Shown here: positions 45,496 to 57,685 of the stretch, one piece after another | How the letters are laid out: every line of letters starts with the position of its first letter | Numbering within the stretch: the stretch's first letter is position 1 | Assembly: GCA_034509755.1 (NCBI GenBank) | Contig: CM067541.1 | Span: forward strand, 8,916,001-8,980,000 | From: Anisodus tanguticus | Taxonomy: Eukaryota; Streptophyta; Magnoliopsida; Solanales; Solanaceae | Reading direction: 5' to 3' | Length of the DNA: 64,000 nucleotides | Position numbers and translations under genes: made by a program | Notes under the pieces: generated by a model | What the model saw: the letters and a program-made list of their open reading frames with translations, nothing else | Told to the model about the DNA's origin: nothing | The model's database searches: none

Positions 45496-48400
45496 ATGGA
45501 GAATGGTCATCATGAATCACTCAGCAATGGAAATCTCCAAATTATTAGGCACCCGTCGTACTATCAATCGTGTGGTGGTAAATTATCGTTATCGTGGTTA
45601 GATATAAGAGTTTTCTATATTAGAGTCAGCAATTTTATGGTCGATGATTCCGCCCCGGAATATCTTACTCTCAACCACATCCCTCTAAGTCCTGACACGC
45701 TTCTCGAGGTCAATGGGACGAGATGTTCCATGTATTCGGAAGGAGCGACTTGCCTCCTTCGAAGGGATCGGGTTGATAAGAAATCTGAAGAAGCTACATT
45801 CGTGAGCACGGATAGTATAAGGCTTACGGGAAGCGTGAAATTCGAGGTCTTCAATAAAGACGATCTCGTCCTCTCCGGGGTTTTAGAGATGTCGAATAGT
45901 AATAGTGGCAGGACATGGAACATGGATTGTGAATCGGTGATGAATGCGGGGACCGGTTTCCTAAAGGGTAAACAAATTATAGGTTCGGAATCACTGTCGC
46001 CGACAATTGAAGTTTTTGTTACTGGTTGCTTCTCGGGGACACCTATTATATTAACCAAGAGTTTGCAGCTGAATAACAGGAAGAAACACAACAGAAAGGG
46101 TATGTTACACTCAATCCCGGAGCATGAAACAGATGAACAGCAGAAAGATGTCTCATCTGGACTTGATCAGCAGGTATAATTGGTAGTTCAGCACCCTTTT
46201 TTACTGCTAAGGTATATTTGGTATAGTGATTTGGTGTTTTCAGATTCTATAATGCATATCAAAATGCAAAAATTGCTGATAAGGCGCATCCAAACAGTCA
46301 AATTCTAAACTTAGTTGAACTATCACTGCTATTTTTAAAATGTACAAAACTGAACCATTTAACAAACTTAAAAATGTGTGCATATATACTTCTTGCACAC
46401 ATTAAGGATCGTTATTTTAACAGATGTTATGAAGATAACCGTTAGTTTTAGGGTTTAAGACAAAAACGATCACTTTTTGCATACGTTAAGGATTATTTCT
46501 GTTAAGGGGTATATATCAAGGACCAAAATAGTAAACCCTATACATTAAGGACCATTTTGATCATTTTCTGCATCGGGTGATTAGGTCTACTAATAGTTTA
46601 GGTGTGCACTGAATAAACAGTGCCAAGTTTAGGGGGGATAATTAGGTATTCTGCCTTTAACAAACTATAAATGCTTGCAGCTCCTTCTTCCTCCTCTTTC
46701 TCCTTCTCCTTCTCCGTTCTTTTAGGGTGAACCTATTGCTTAAACTCAAACTATTCTTCATGTTGTTTTCCCGGTAAAAATAAGTAGGAAAAACAAGAAT
46801 TTTGGGAACAAATGTTTCTTTCCTAAACTGTAAATGATGCGTGAACTACTGGTTATTTTAGCTTTAGCTTTTCTATACCTTTTTTTTTCATGATACCAAG
46901 CTGCACTTTATAAAATATCCTTGTGTGGGTTCTGTCTTGAAGACTTTTTCTAGATTTATACTCTTAATTTTTTATTTGTTTTGGGTCTGGTTCCCTTCTC
47001 ACTTCTTTTAGAAGGAAAGTGTGCACTAAACTGAAATTTCAAGGTCCTTTCCCATCATTATTGACGCACATGCACCTCGACAGTAGCTTCTGCGTTCATT
47101 AAATTTCTTTGAACAAACTATTCATGTTCATCCATTTTTCCTTCATGTTGTCAGTTTTTATGCTATATGTTGGCCGGGTCGGAACTAAGGAATGATAGCA
47201 TGACATGAAAACTTCCTATTTTTACCCAACAATAGTGTCTGGCTTTAATCATACTTCATATATTCTTCTACTTTTTCGGATAAAGTTATTTGTGCTTCAT
47301 ATTATGAAACATATTTCTGTGTTACCACATACCAAAAGGCCTGTATCTCTTAGTAGTTGGACTGGATATAGAATCTCATCATAATCAGTGTCATAGGGTA
47401 TGGGCTGAGACATATCTTCAGATGATTCTTTAATATTAAGTTTATACTTCTCCCATGTGGCATTGTTCCTAGTCTGCAATATCTTGATGTGTGGGGTCAT
47501 TATCCTTATCTTTATTTGAAAAAATTGAAATTTGTTTTTTTTTTTAAAATAGCACCAAGGAGGTGCCAGTGTTTAGACAAAAAAGACAATAAATAGACCC
47601 TAATTTGGATTATAGAGAACTTATAAAGTTTACTAGAGCATCTACAGTATTCACATGATGTAATAGATGGAAGACATTCAGATTTTCAGTTTAGAAACAA
47701 GGACGAGACACCATCTGCGGTTCCCCATCACGAACTCCACAAAATGTGTGATGGAATAGTACTTCAGATCTTCCGATTAGTTTCCTTCTGTTTGGTCCTT
47801 ATCCGGTTGAGATAAGCATCTTTTCGAGATTTTGGCATTACGGAATTTATCTCAAAAGGATGAAAGAAGATATCTCACAGTTCTTTGCCACCTCAAGATG
47901 TAGGAATAGATGATTTGGCTCCTCCATTTCCTTCTTGTGTGCGTAGGTCCTATTACTTAACACATACCTGTTTTACTCAAATAATCATGCTCGGTGCATT
48001 GTCTCCGCATTTTCCGTCCTGGCATTCCTTTGCAGCTCTTCAAGAGCACTGTGCCTTTATGCTGTTTATGTTGAGCTATTAAAACGAACTTTGGTTTACT
48101 TGTGACTGGTCATATGTTACTGCTGAATTATCTGCTAATTGCGTACATGCTCTAGATGTGGTCTAACTTGTGTATGACTTCCTTGAAACAAAATTTAAAA
48201 GAAAGGAAAGAAGAAATGTCCCATGTTAGTAGTATATTGAAGTGTCAAACTACAAAAGTCCAAGGCCTTAGATATGTTTGTCTATTATCCCATGTCTATC
48301 CGTTCCTAATATTGTTTTCTGTGCCATGAATAATATTTTGCACAGCATTTATCCCATGTGATGACATTGAAAAAGGAAACAGAAGGCCTCCCCCAATCCT

Positions 48401-49267
48401 TTAGACTACTCCTTTTTACGGATCCAAAAAAAAAAGTGGCAGTGATTTGCATTAGAAAGTAATTAGAACCCCAAATCATGGAAATATTATTCATGTGCTG
48501 TCGGTGAATGCTGGTAAACCTTATAGATGCTACACTCCTATAATGGATGACTACTGCTTCCTGATGTCATCGTCACATGTGTTGCTTTTTGTGGCTTTTG
48601 CCATGAATTTCTTAAAAGAAATTAATAAGTCGTTATTTTTTCACTTGCTATAACAACCTCATAGAGTTTTATTTTCTTTTGTAATGTCCATAACACGCGT
48701 GATAGAGGCCAAATTTGTTTTTTCTTTCCCTTAGTATTTTGCAAAAATAGTTAAGAGGTCAAATTTGCTCCCTACTTAAGTCAAACGTTACAAGTATGTA
48801 TTAATGTTTTAGTCGACTGTATTGCCTGTTGTGCTGCTTTAGTTTTGAAGTTGGATAAGTAAGGAATGTTTGCGTATTTCACCTCATTTTCAGATTTTTG
48901 TGTTCCCTTTGCCGATTCTTCGTAAGATTTTCACAGATCGTACCGGCTTTTAGCATTTCTGAATTTCAATATTTGGCAGAAGCATAATTAGTCCAAGAAT
49001 TTGCAGCTTCTGAACTTCATTGCGTGTTCACAGGTTACAGAGTATACAAAATATGAACCAGAAAGCGAAGAAGACTACAACAGCATGTACTGGAGACAAA
49101 CGGAATATATGGATGGTGAAGATGGGGAACTATCCTGGTTCAACGCTGGGGTCCGCGTTGGTGTAGGGATCGGCCTTGGCATTTGCGTAGGAGTTGGAAT
49201 AGGAGTCGGTCTGTTAATCCGCACTTACCAGACTACTACCGGAAACTTCAGAAGGCGGTTTATATGA
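45496..49267 (+). CDS. 'Erythronate-4-phosphate dehydrogenase family' plant protein, C-terminal membrane anchor
   Basis: Two coding exons, 45496-46173 and 49034-49267, joined by a 2.86-kb GT/AG intron between codons; 912 bp or 303 aa plus TGA. The start ATG gives MENGHHESLSNGNLQII, and the open frame begins there. The first exon holds a compact beta-rich-looking domain (LSLSWLDIRVFYIRVSNFMV; LLEVNGTRCSMYSEGATCLL; SGVLEMSNSNSGRTWNMDCE; IEVFVTGCFSGTPIILTKSL), then a basic, low-complexity linker. Exon 2 encodes an acidic stretch (YEPESEEDYNSMYWRQTEY) followed by GVRVGVGIGLGICVGVGIG..., a glycine-zipper hydrophobic segment of about 25 residues, and a short basic tail. I recognise the family from Arabidopsis At1g19400/At1g75180, whose database title names a dehydrogenase; no Rossmann motif or catalytic residue of PdxB is visible, so the enzyme name looks wrong. 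Likely a tail-anchored membrane protein of unknown role. Convergent with the SEC14 gene that follows. Confidence 0.88.
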
Positions 49268-50590
49268 TTATGTATCGCTGCATTTGTTTTTTGCGTAAAA
49301 CCAAACGGCTAACAACAGATATATGCTTGTCTTGAGAGTGAATTCTAACCATCATACATTTTTGCTGAGTTTTTTTATTTTCCGTGTTAAGTCTCTTTTG
49401 TATCCCCTTATTGTTTTGGATTTAGGTGTTGCAACTTTTGGCTGTTGTTGATGTTCCATTTTGTTGCTGAGGTTTGTCCATGGCTTCAAAATTATAGTAT
49501 GATCATTTGGTAAATGTGTTGAACTTTTTGGGCTTGGTGTAAGTGCCTGGGAAGCAGTAATTATATCGTTTCATGTTTTACATTTGACGACTAATATAAT
49601 ATTTTCTTTTTTGACCAAGTAAATCGATGAATGAATATTTATTGGCTTAATACATAGTTTAACCCCGAGCTTGTTGCCAAATCCTTTTTATGTATCCTAA
49701 TTTTCCAGACATTCTTTTACAGACCAACCCGAGTGCACCTAATATGCACCACTTTTTGTTGACAGCTTTTTTGAGAGATTGCATTACAAGTGCCAATCAG
49801 TGCGCAACACGTGTCCCCAACTTTTCACAGTTAGTTCACAAGTCATCGTAGAAAATTTTGCCTTATCTAACTCAAAAGGTGATCTCAATTCAGCCTCAGA
49901 TTTTTCTTGCAACAAGGAAGAGTGAATATCTGGGTTAGGAACTTCTATAGAGAGATATCATAGCCCAAAAGTCTCAATTATACTTTGAGCTAAACTTTAT
50001 TTCTTTTAAGTTATATGCAATTCAGGACCATTAATAGTATAGCATGTCTCTTTATTATTTTAAGTGTTTTATTGCTTATCAAACATCCTTACAGCCGATA
50101 AAAATCGTTGTTTGAGACGATGTTTAAGGTTAACAGGTCTTTTAGACAAGTCTTTTCTTATTCAGGTTACCACGATAATGAATAAAATAAGTAAAACAAA
50201 TTATGAAAGAAGAGAAAATCTTAGGCATTAAAGCTAGCAGCAGTTTGATTTTATCTTCTAAGCAACAAGTTGGTTTTAACCAAGTTGGTTGAAAAGCTTC
50301 CAACTGCTATTGAATTAGCGTTTCTGGTAGAAAATAACGACTCCTTCATAAAAAAAAAATTAAGTTCTTTTTGTCAAAGAAGTCCCGCTCCAATAGCCCA
50401 ATGAGTCATCTACCTAAAAGACCCTCCTCGCAGTCTGTCCTTCCCCCAATTATTAGGTCATGCAATATTTATTGAATACAAAAAATAAAATTCATTTTGA
50501 TCGCATCATAGTTTTTAATTATTTCATCGCATTGGACGTGGTTAAACCATCTAAGACGGAGGAGCTAACAAGAAGTAAGTCTTGAAGTGG
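49268..50590. other. 3' flank and intergenic, nothing recognised
   Basis: Presumed 3' UTR of the 303-aa gene followed by AT-rich sequence with no convincing gene. A degenerate repeat-like stretch at 49650-49850 ('aaccccgagcttgttgccaa') has no ends that I can define. Confidence 0.5.
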
Positions 50591-50995
50591 ACATTCTTTT
50601 CCTCTTTCTTATTACAGATGTATTTGGATTGTACACACCTCGACAAATCCGCCCCACCGGTCACTTGCTACATTCTACCAATGCAATTATCATGTAACTA
50701 TGTCAACCAAAGCTATAACAAATGGAAAGAAATCACCTATCGTTTATTGACTAGGCTTTAAATGCACATTCTTAAAGATCTTACCTTTGTTGTCTTGAAG
50801 TGGACATTTTCTTTTCTTATTATGGTTGTGTCCAGATTGCGCACGCTTCAACTAATCCACTCCACTGTTTATTTCCTATCTTCTATCAGTATAGGGTACC
50901 ATGTAACTCTGTCAAACACATCTTAAACAAAGAGAAGGAATCACCTAGCATTTATTGCCTAGTCTTTGAATGCACATTTATTTCAACTCATACAT
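50590..50995 (-). mobile_element. Two adjacent decayed SINE copies, minus strand
   Basis: 50590-50770 and 50785-50995 each contain the complement of the SINE body: 'cacacctcgacaaatccgcc' and 'cgcacgcttcaactaatcca', then 'ggaaagaaatcaccta' and 'gagaaggaatcaccta'. Both copies start with a shared 'cttgaagtggacatt' block (50581 and 50795), so this may be one tandem duplication containing a SINE. They lie just beyond the 3' end of the SEC14 gene. Confidence 0.55.
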
Positions 50996-51026
50996 AGAAG
51001 AATAAGGTGGTGCTCTATCAAAACAT

Positions 51027-53583
51027 CTAAACTATGACTGGTGGAGCAAGACATTCAGTCTTTGGAGCAACCTCAGCAGCAGAATAGCCATTAGTTTCAG
51101 GGTGGTGTTTGTCAAAATTCCAAAACTTGGCAGCTTTCACATCATCTTGAGCCATTTGCCTTGAGAACTCCTCATGATCATATTTTAAATTTCCTTTTCC
51201 TCCAAACTCAGTTGTTAAATTATCCATGTCAAAGTATGACTTCATCAGTTCTACACTGTCCTTGTTCTTTGGATAAACAAATTTGACCTTCTGCATTGTT
51301 TTGGGATCCACAAAATACTTGACTATCTGGTACAAGAAGGAAAATAAATCAGCATTAATAAAAGGAAAGATGAAGAGAGGAGCCTCGTAGTAACAGTAAA
51401 GTTCTTTCCATAGGTCACGAGGTTCGAGCCATGGAATCTGCTGCCGTCGATGCTTGTGTCAGGGCCGGCTACCTACCCGGACCCTGCGTGAACGCGGGAT
51501 GTTTTGTGCACTGAGTTGTTGTTTCTAGAAAATAAATAAAAGGATAGATGAAGTAATAGGGGATGTGGTTAATGCTTTTGAGCACTCCAAAAAGACTTTT
51601 CTGGAACTTTGGCCAAGCACAAATTGTTGTTCAATATTGGCAAAAGTGTATTTCAAATTGATTAGTCGAACACAAATTGTTACTCTGCAAACGTACTTTT
51701 TTTTTAACACACTTCTGACAAAAAGCACTTTTTAAAACAAAACAGATTTTGGAAGCTTGGCAAACGAGGCTAGTATACTGATCTTCAACCAAGGGGAATC
51801 ATTTCATGTAAATGTATATACCGGTATCTACAATGTAAGAATTGGCCTTTAAAATAGTAAACACAACACAATCAACAAGGTTAGAACACTTGAAATAACT
51901 AATCAGAAAGAACTGAAGTTTTTTATGTTTTTGTTTTGATCAACAGGTAAGACTTAAGAGGTGAAAGAAAAAGAAACGATTCAGATCAAACCTTCCAAAA
52001 TGCCTCAAAAATTCGCGGAGGATTGTATAGAAATGCTATAGCAAGTCTTTCAGGGTAGTGATTCTGCAAGATATTGACGGTCTCGCGAGCAGATTTGATG
52101 GGAACATTATTGGTTAAAGACCATCCTGTGAAATCTATCAACCATGAAATTTGCTCTTGGGCTTGTGGAAGATTAAGAATTGCATTCTCTATCAGATACA
52201 CCAAATGCTTCATCTGGTTGTCTAGTGCTGTCGTGTTCTGCAAAATATAAGCAAGAATCATGAGAACCGATTCAAGAATGTTTTACCAATTCCCAGACGA
52301 CAAATTCCGAAGACTTCACCTGCATTCCTGGTCGTAAGATAAGAACGGTCCTGCCATCGCGGTCACGAAAATTTGCTGTAAAAGCCTTCCCGGTCTCACC
52401 TTCAACTGCAACTTCATGCTGACAAATTGCAAATTATATGTTCAGCAGATACAAAAGTACTTTCAGGGGCATAAAATATACAGAGGTCTGCATATCAAAA
52501 GGCAGAACACCCGAAGATAAACATATTCAAAAACAAAAACAAGATTAATTATGACAAACGAATCGTTGATAAATAGAAACAAGGGCGACAAAAAAGTCAA
52601 ATCTTTTTAGCTTCTTCTTCTTTGTTTTTACTTCTTTTTTAGTTCATAACAACAACTATGCCTTAACCCCAAGTAATTAGAGCTAGTTGTATGTCTCCTC
52701 ATTGTCAATGTCGCTCTATATAAGCCCATCTCAGTCTAATCGTATAAAAAATTAGTTTCTCTAGCACTAGAAATTATTTTGTTTTCTGCTAGCATACAAA
52801 TCTCTGACGATATGAAGACTCCTAGCAAATATCGGACCTAAAGTTAACGTACTTGCATGATTTAGCAATTCACGACATCAGAAATGAGTTATCGTGAGCT
52901 AACTCTTATGACCACAGCATTTTACTTGTCAACAAGAAGATAACCACAGCATACAAATTCTCTCTCTTTTCTTACCCAGCGGATCTCTGCAGGCTTAAAA
53001 GTCGACCTCCATTTTAAGGACTCTTCCAACATCTTCTTTGATTTATCAACGTTCCAATTTCGCGCTTCGAGATATCTCCTTAAACATGCATCATTGCAGT
53101 ACTGTAAGCTGCGTCCTGATAGTGGCGCCAAGGAAGTTCTAAGCTCCTTAACCTGCAATAAAAGTAACAGCCTCTCACTCATAGATATGATCTGATTAGA
53201 ACAAAGTTAAAAACAGACGATGTTAGAATATGTCTACAGTCCCTCAGAAGTATCAAGAAGATATACTTCTTTATCGTCTGTGAAACTTTCCCATGATAAG
53301 CATTATTAAGCAAGAATTATGCATCTTTATAACATCAACAACTATTTACAAGTTTTAATAAGCTCAGAGAACCAAACTATGATTTAATTGAGCTCTAAAA
53401 GAAAGAGGTTACTGAAGGTACTGTTCCATCTCACCTAAAAGCTTAAGTTGTTTATATTTTCAACACACTTAGAAACAGAAAAATCGACAAACAAATTGAA
53501 ACTTTTCAACGATTGATTACCTTGTGCGGTTGATCCTCACCGGCCTCCTGATCACAATGGGAATGGGTCTTGCGACGGAACAT
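51027..53583 (-). CDS. SEC14-like CRAL-TRIO domain lipid-transfer protein
   Basis: Coding exons, minus strand: 53583-53521, 53152-52976, 52418-52320, 52237-51992, 51326-51027. GT/AG throughout, all introns between codons, 885 bp or 294 aa plus TAG. The N-terminus MFRRKTHSHCDQEAG matches the short-form plant SEC14 group (Arabidopsis At1g75170 is the one I recall). CRAL-TRIO N-terminal helices: CNDACLRRYLEARNWNVDK and MLEESLKWRSTFKPAEIRW (residues about 36-80). Lipid-binding lobe: DGRTVLILRPGMQ, ISWLIDFTGWSLTNNVPIKS, NILQNHYPERLAIAFLYNPP, VKFVYPKNKDSVELMKSYFD, TEFGGKGNL (residues about 95-250). Known family role: transfer or presentation of phosphatidylinositol and other lipids between membranes; the ligand here is unknown. 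A leader intron acceptor (CTGCAG) lies 42 bp before the ATG at about 53626, so an upstream non-coding exon exists. Confidence 0.93.
51385..51512 (+). mobile_element. SINE fragment in intron 4 of the SEC14 gene
   Basis: B-box-like GGTTCGAGCCATGGAA, followed by 'ggctacctacccggaccctgcgtga' in part (cggaccctgcgtgaacgcgg) and 'ttttgtgcactgagttg'. It is a plus-strand copy of the SINE type at 58430-58625. It lacks the first half of its head and sits antisense to the gene. Confidence 0.65.
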
Positions 53584-53625
53584 GATAAATGGTACTGCTA
53601 CTGGTGTCTAGTACTTATAATTTAA

Positions 53626-54350
53626 CTGCAGCAAAACCAATATAAACAAAGTGAGGCCTTTCACCAATCCACTAATATAAAGATCGAACTTCCCAGGTGT
53701 CAACAAATACATTTTCATATATAAAACTCCATAGAAATAGACAAAAGGGAACAAGTTTTACTTGAAAATAAAGAAACACAGAGCAACTGGAACTTCTATT
53801 TGATAGTCGCGAGATTTCCCATCTCCAAAAACATTTCATAAATGAAATACCATATAAATGATGTTTTAAATTACACATAAGTATTGTTAAAAGAATTCTA
53901 TTTCAGTTTTCATGCCTATGCTACTGCCGAGTCACACTTTATGTGAAAGTTACTTAATGAATATATTCCATTCTGTTCGATATAAAAAGGAAAAGATCAC
54001 ACTTCTGTATGATAGAACCTATGACATTGACTTTTGGGACCCACGCTGTCTTAGCGGTCTCAAATAAGGCGTGCACGCGTGCATTTTTGGTAGGTGATTG
54101 ATTCACTACCTAAGCGAATAAATGGATGGATCAATCAAAGAGAGTACTACAAGCCCTCGTGTGCCTAACCAGAACCATGTAGGAATCTGAAACTACTTTC
54201 GATTAACAAACCGTACAAATTGCTTATACATTAATGACTAGCTTTCCTCTTTACAAGCACAAATTTTCTCCCCGAGATGCAGAAACAATCACCAATTCAT
54301 CTCTGTCACAAGGTCAAAGTCGGTGAGTTACGTTAGATGGTACACCAACA
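53626..54350. other. Leader intron/upstream region of the SEC14 gene
   Basis: No coding signal. It follows the leader-intron acceptor of the SEC14 gene and therefore is probably leader intron and promoter. A non-coding first exon could lie as far out as 55010, but I could not fix it. Confidence 0.4.
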
Positions 54351-54520
54351 CAAAGGCGGATCAAGAATTTAGACTCTATTGATTCAATCTTTAACATTCT
54401 TAGCACTAAACCCATAATTTTAAGATTATGAGTTCAAATATATCATTTGTTGCACCCGTAGAAAGTACTGGGCTCAGATGAACCCGGTGCTACAACTCCA
54501 CATCCGCCTCTGCACCAACA
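54343..54520. mobile_element. Short hAT MITE with 8-bp target duplication
   Basis: 162 bp at 54351-54512 with inverted ends CAAAGGCGGATC and, at the right, ATCCGCCTCTG. Perfect 8-bp target copies caccaaca lie at 54343-54350 and 54513-54520. The CAGAGGCGGA-type end is common among plant hAT MITEs. Non-coding. Confidence 0.85.
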
Positions 54521-55127
54521 AAGCTTTTCTGGTTATTTCACTCCATGATCTTATCCACAACAGAGTGGTTAATTTATGAAAGACACTACTTTTTTAGTCC
54601 ATCCGGTTTGGCTGATCAAAAAAGATCCAAACTTTGGCACAACAAAACTAACAGGCTCCAGAATAATATGGAGTAACAGTTATTATATATCACAAATCAA
54701 GATCACTCGCGTGTAAATCTACAGAATTTAAAGACAGAGAGCAAAAAAAAAAAGAATCAGTACATTCATCAATTGTAATAATGGAGAATTCAAGATTTTA
54801 ACTCAATGAATACATAGACAACTGCAACAATCACAATATATAAAAAAAAAAAAAAAAATTGTAAACGGAGCCCACCGTAGAAAGATTCTAAATATGAGAA
54901 GTTCTCCTTGGATTCGAGAGTAAAGAAATGAACAATAGGAACGAAACAAAATAAAGTGTTTCTAGCTCTAGTTTCAGATGAATTTCTCTCAATTATGTTC
55001 AACTATCAATCATTGCCCTTATGTTGAGGAGATTTGGAAGCACTTGCTGAATACCCTCCTGGCCAGGGATCCCTTGCCCTTGCAAGATGAGGCCGAGTAG
55101 GTAATGCACCATTATCCGGGGCATGAT
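54521..55127. other. Upstream of the SEC14 gene, nothing recognised
   Basis: AT-rich with several A-runs; no coding frame or element ends identified. It may contain the SEC14 gene promoter. Confidence 0.4.
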
Positions 55128-56543
55128 CTCATTGTTGGAAATTTGCCTTTGGCGGGGAGATGCGTCCACCCATCTTTGATGAATTAAACACTAGTGTTCC
55201 GCATGTTGGAGGCTTTGTCTCTTTACACATGCATGATCTACGAAGTGAGTAGATGACCGTAGGGCCAAGAATCGTCAAATTTCGTTGAGAAATGAAAGAG
55301 ATATTGGTCCACGAAGTAAGGTGTTTGAGGCATGGAAATGTGGTGTGGGACAAATCTACCACATCGGTGGGAATAGGAAGAATTGCTCTCTATATAAGTC
55401 TCTAATTGGTAAAGGGTTTGGGACCCCAAGGGTTATTCCATGTGTTTAAAGGAGGGAGGACCTAGATGTGCATGGGTTCAAGGCTAAGCCCACACGCGCG
55501 CCGCCGCCGCCCGCCCGTCCGAGCTCGGGCCGTGGGGGCTTTCTGATATTATCTTTTTGGACCAGAGAACTCTGCCAGATGTACAGTTTGATCCCTGAAG
55601 TTTCATATGTACAGTTTGGACCTGAAGTTTCAATATTTACAGTTTGGTCCCCAGAGTTTCTGGGAAGGTGACGGAAGGCAGAACCGTTGGGACTGTTTTT
55701 TGAGGCATTAATCAGCCAAGTAATGGCTGATTAACTCCTCCATTATCACCCTTCTTCATGTCCATAATTCAGCCCTCTTGATGGCCATTTACAACCATTA
55801 CTTGGCTGTTTTAATGCCCTCCTAATGGCCATTAACAACCATGTTTTGAGCAGTTGTTTAGCCCCTCCTCCATGCTATATATTGAGCCACTTTTGGCTCA
55901 ATTCGTTGGCAGAAAACAGACTGAAAACAGGCTGGAAACAGACGAAAAACAGACAGCAAATAGCATGGAAAAAACACAGTTTTTCAGCACGAAACAATGA
56001 CTGAAATTCAGCAAAACAGTGGCTGAAAAACAGTGACCAAATCCTCACATATACACAAGATATACACTATAGAGACACACTATATACACAGAGACAAAAG
56101 AGAAGAGTATTGAGAAACTCTTCCTTCCTATTCCATATCTTCAGCAAGTCGAGTCATATTTGTTTTCTTCGTCAGGCTCAACCTATTGGCTTTGTAGCGT
56201 TGAGATTAAAGTGTTGTTTTATCTTGGGAGACTATTGTCCGCTAACGTAAAAGCATATATACGGGGCAATCTTGTCTTAAGGACAGAGGGCAATCCCTCG
56301 ACTCAACACACAACGTTGTAACCATCCAGATTTAGTTGTTTCTTGATTTCAGGATATCAAGATTCAAGACACAACAAGCTTGCGGCAGTTCTCAACATTG
56401 GCTTTGCAAGGTTATCAAGATTCAAGACACAACAAGCTTGCGGCAGTTTTGAAGATTGACCAGTTATTTATCCTTTCGAACACTTGTAATAGTTATTAAT
56501 TCCCGTACTGCTTTATAAAGTACAATAGAGCACCAACACTCAT
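55128..56543. mobile_element. Solo LTR (family 1), second copy, 5-bp target duplication
   Basis: 1406 bp at 55133-56538 with ends TGTTGGAAATTTGCC and ...CACCAACA. Perfect 5-bp flanks ctcat lie at 55128-55132 and 56539-56543. It is homologous to 12414-13564: shared 'gtagggccaagaatcgtcaa', 'gaaagagatattggtccacg', the GC-rich cacacgcgcgccgccgcc tract and 'tgttttatcttgggagac'. It is longer through extra sequence in the middle and an internal duplication near 56350-56450 ('tatcaagattcaagacacaa' twice). TATA-like 'tctatataagtctc' near 55390. Confidence 0.9.
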
Positions 56544-57589
56544 TAGCTCATATGTATTTCATACTATATATAGAGGTTGAATCAAAGACAATGAATTAAT
56601 TAATTCATGATCGTACCTTGGGTTAGAAATTTCAGCTCCTCTAATCAAGAATATGACATGTAATTTCTTCTAAAAGTACAAATATATCAGTAAATCAGAC
56701 ACTGATATAAAGAACAGTTAAGAGTGTGTATATATATGATAACTGATATAAAGAACAGTTAAGAGTGTATATATATATAACATCATATATATGATTATGT
56801 ATGTGTGTATATGTTTTAAGACAAGTGTAGAGCAATAACAGAAAAAAGGACAATCAGATGTTACAATTAACATTAAAAAAAAGTCCTCATATGAACATAT
56901 GGTTGTGTTACTCTTGCGGATCCGGGGATAGTGGGATGTAACATGGTGTAAGTAACAGCCGCCACGTGGCATTTAGATCTATAAGATGAGAGTTTTAAGG
57001 GAAGCTTCCACCTTTGGTATATTTTTCTTAATACTCCTTTTATCACAATTTATGATATAACTTTTCTACTTTAGAATATTTAAGAGTTTTGTGCTCTAGC
57101 TCTTTCTCGTTATTCGCACATAGCACGAATTTAGTGTATTAAGTTTTCTTTTCTTTTTAATATTTCAGAGCTATTCGTAAAATTTGATTTTGATGTAGTC
57201 ACGCATTTAACTTTCACTTAACTAAAATACATGTTTGTGGGTTTTTTATATGAAAATTTATATTATATTTGAATCTATATTGCTCGGACTCTTTAAAAAT
57301 ATCATCAGGTGCGTGTCAGATCCTCCAAAAACTAATGTACTTTTTAAGGAGCTTATATGGATGTGACAATATTTTTAAAAATTCGAGCAACAAAGATTTG
57401 AACTATTTTTAGATGTATATTCTATATTAATCTTTATTTATTTGAAAGGATAATTTCAAAGATTAATCATGTGATCTTTGTTTTTTTAAAGTTAATAGAA
57501 TTTCATCTCACTTGGGATGACTAACCATAGCGGTCAAATTGTCATATTCAAACTACAATAAGTAATTCCGAGTTCTATTGATTTCTTTA
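56544..57589. other. Intergenic, nothing recognised
   Basis: Contains a 36-bp duplicated unit 'actgatataaagaacagtta' (56700 and 56742) followed by TA-rich runs. No gene or element end is identified. Confidence 0.5.
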
Positions 57590-57685
57590 TCCCCACCCTA
57601 CAAGCTAGCTTTTGCAGTGAAAATTGTCCAAATTCATATAAGGAGTTCATGTTTTTATTCATATCCGATGTGGGCTCTTAACATT
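57590..57685 (-). repeat. LTR-type fragment, complement of the 23440-23545 block
   Basis: 'ccctacaagctagcttttg', 'catataaggagttcatg' and 'atccgatgtgggctcttaac' appear in reverse order and orientation to the block at 23440-23545. Truncated, without defined ends. Confidence 0.5.

Noticed and set aside
45615..46091. 158-aa minus-strand frame
   Set aside because: Antisense to exon 1 of the 303-aa gene; the plus frame has start, splice donor and family similarity.
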